A stretch of DNA of 7,751 bases from CAYZMH01 sp964479445 (lineage in GTDB: Bacteria; Bacteroidota; Bacteroidia; Bacteroidales; GCA-2748055): assembly GCA_964479445.1 (NCBI GenBank), contig CAYZMH010000120.1:1-7751 (forward strand), in the 5' to 3' direction. Below, piece after piece: positions 6,247-7,751 of this stretch. The notes beneath the pieces are model-generated. The model was given only the letters and a program-made list of their open reading frames with translations. It did no database searches and was not told the origin of the DNA. A program made the position numbers and the translations under genes. Numbering within the stretch: the first letter of the stretch is position 1; every line of letters begins with the position of its first letter.

Positions 6247-7751
6247 TCACAGCCTGATGGTGATCCCCGCCATGATGTGCCGTCCGGCCTGGGGATAAAA
6301 GCCGTCCATGGAGTACTCCTCCCCGCCCGAGTAGTAGCGGTACAACCAGGCGTTGGTCTCATAAGCATGATCAAACAGGTTGGCCACCAGGAGGCTGAAG
6401 GTGATCTCCTTCGTCCATGACGGATCCAGCGTGTAGCCGATCCGCAGGTCATTGACAAAATAGGGATCCAGCCTGTATGCCTCATTCCCGGTATTGTCAA
6501 TATACTGCTTGCCCACATACTTCGAAATCAAACTCACGGAAGCTCCCTCAAAAGGTTCATATACCAACCGGCTGCTGGCCACCACAGACGGTGAAAAAGC
6601 CAGCGGGGTGGTACCGATCGTATCGGCGATCTGGAAAGGCTCGTTGTCGGGATCACCCCAGTAATCCCAGTTATCCACGTAGTTGACATACTCTTCGATC
6701 CGGTTCCGGCTGAGGGTCAGGTTCCCGGCCCACCGTATATTTCCCGGTATCTTCACGGAGGCTTCCATCTCCACCCCGGTGCGATAGCTCTCCTCCACGT
6801 TGGTCATGATAGGATACCCCACCTCGTTGATCTGACCGGTCAGCACCAGCTGATCCCGGTAGTCCATGTAGTAGAAATTGACACCGCCCCGGAACGAAGA
6901 ACCGGAGAGAGAATAACCTGCCTCGTAGTCGATCATGCTCTCCTTTTGCGGTTCGGGGGAGACCGGACCTGCATCGGTGTAGTTATTCCTGTTGGGCTCC
7001 CGGTTGGAGCGGGCTACCGATGCGTATACCTGCTGACCGGGCGCGAGGCGGTAGGTAAATCCCACTTTGGGATTGAAAAAGAAAAACTCATGGGTCTGAC
7101 CCACATCCCTCGAGAAGGCATCGGTACCCGCGATCTCATGCCTTATGCTGCGAACCTGCAGGTCCACGAAGGTGGTCAGTTCCTCGGTAAACGAGAGGTA
7201 AGTCTTCCCGTACAGGTTCCAGTCGGTCTTATCCCCGGTACCATCGTACCAGTGGTGATCCAGGGGATTATCCCCGTAAATCCGGGCCCACTTCACCACG
7301 CCGAAATGATCCCCCAGGTACCGGTTCCAGCCGCCACCCAGCACCAGGCGATGCCGCCCGATCTCATAATCCAGGGAAGCAATGCCCCCGAAGAAATCGT
7401 TGGTCACCCATTTGCGCCGTACAAAGTCGGTGGCAGACACCACGCTGTCGCCGATCTCAGGGGCATCCAGGTTGTAGAAGGAGAAGAGTCCCTCCCCGGA
7501 GCTGTTCTCCGCCTCCACGAACTCCTCGTAATAGCCGCCGCCGTCGGTATAATGCAACGCGGCGTTCAGGTGGAGCGAGCGGGTGAAGCGATGACTCAAA
7601 TGCAATTGGTAGTGGATCTGGTCGTAATGGTCTACCTGGTTATCGTAGTACCGGGTATTTCCCTCCCCGTCGGTATACGCTCCCATGGGATTATAGGTGC
7701 GCGCCGTATCCAGGTACCCCGAAGGAACACCGCCCCAGGCCTGGTAAAGCT
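6247..7751 (-). CDS. TonB-dependent outer-membrane receptor, C-terminal part (partial, runs off right edge)
   Basis: The frame is open from the right edge to TGA at 6249-6247, giving 500 visible residues. An internal Met at 7686 is not the start, because coding similarity continues upstream of it ('AWGGVPSGYLDTARTYNP'). The visible part is the beta-barrel of a FecA-like receptor: alternating strands rich in aromatic residues, 'ARTYNPMGAYTDGEGNTRYY' and 'DHYDQIHYQLHLSH' near the start, then 'SVARSNREPNRNNYTDAGP', 'MIDYEAGYSLSG', 'GGVNFYYMDYRDQLVLTGQI', 'ESYRTGVEMEAS', 'LISKYVGKQYIDNT', 'FVNDLRIGYTL' and 'LLVANLFDHAYETN'. It ends '...GRHIMAGITIRL', with Leu rather than the more common terminal aromatic. 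These receptors import iron chelates, cobalamin or other ligands across the outer membrane using energy from TonB. The plug, signal peptide and any carboxypeptidase-like N-terminal domain lie outside the window. The ligand is not identifiable. A terminator follows closely, so it is probably the last gene of its unit. Confidence 0.93.
   Translation of the reverse strand, partial: LYQAWGGVPSGYLDTARTYNPMGAYTDGEGNTRYYDNQVDHYDQIHYQLHLSHRFTRSLHLNAALHYTDGGGYYEEFVEAENSSGEGLFSFYNLDAPEIGDSVVSATDFVRRKWVTNDFFGGIASLDYEIGRHRLVLGGGWNRYLGDHFGVVKWARIYGDNPLDHHWYDGTGDKTDWNLYGKTYLSFTEELTTFVDLQVRSIRHEIAGTDAFSRDVGQTHEFFFFNPKVGFTYRLAPGQQVYASVARSNREPNRNNYTDAGPVSPEPQKESMIDYEAGYSLSGSSFRGGVNFYYMDYRDQLVLTGQINEVGYPIMTNVEESYRTGVEMEASVKIPGNIRWAGNLTLSRNRIEEYVNYVDNWDYWGDPDNEPFQIADTIGTTPLAFSPSVVASSRLVYEPFEGASVSLISKYVGKQYIDNTGNEAYRLDPYFVNDLRIGYTLDPSWTKEITFSLLVANLFDHAYETNAWLYRYYSGGEEYSMDGFYPQAGRHIMAGITIRL

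Noticed and set aside
7684..7686. ATG at 7686 as the start of the receptor gene
   Set aside because: The open frame continues to the window edge, and the upstream residues fit the receptor family, so this Met is internal.
1..7751. CRISPR arrays, tRNA genes, insertion sequences, integrase or toxin-antitoxin genes
   Set aside because: No spaced direct repeats, cloverleaf-like segments, transposase motifs or small coupled gene pairs of this kind were found on either strand.

Overview
The window looks like a piece of chromosome from a member of the Bacteroidota, most likely a moderately GC-rich relative of the Bacteroidales/Marinilabiliales. Three things suggest this: a FecA-like TonB-dependent receptor with motifs typical of that phylum, a short XseB, and a very large soluble PAS/GAF hybrid sensor kinase without transmembrane segments. 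The taxonomic call is inference from protein style; no 16S rRNA or other marker gene is present.

Layout. The left edge (1-347, plus strand) holds the last 46 codons of xseA and all of xseB, the two subunits of exodeoxyribonuclease VII, in a tight operon. The rest is on the minus strand. Read in the direction of transcription (right to left) it holds the 3' two-thirds or so of a TonB-dependent receptor gene (6247 to beyond 7751), a 189-bp gap with a strong hairpin terminator (about 6150-6210), a 1320-residue hybrid histidine kinase (2095-6057), and a family-5 extracellular solute-binding lipoprotein (344-2095). The kinase stop and the lipoprotein start share one base (TAATG), so these two are a translationally coupled pair. 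The lipoprotein gene then meets xseB head-on: their stop codons overlap in a shared TTAA.

How the parts may work together. XseA and XseB form a housekeeping DNA-repair nuclease unrelated to the rest. The receptor would import a metal chelate or other ligand across the outer membrane and ends at its own terminator, so it is probably a separate transcription unit. The kinase has the order degenerate receiver, four PAS, GAF, PAS, HisKA, HATPase, receiver. It is predicted to be cytoplasmic. Its coupling to a solute-binding lipoprotein that has no permease or ATPase beside it is the least ordinary thing here; whether the two share a pathway is not shown by the sequence.

Most of the window is conventional. 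The points worth a second look are the kinase/lipoprotein pair, the decayed N-terminal receiver, a 16-bp tandem duplication that sets the frame and stop of the lipoprotein's odd C-terminal tail, the four-base convergent stop overlap, and a Shine-Dalgarno-like site with hairpin potential ahead of xseB.
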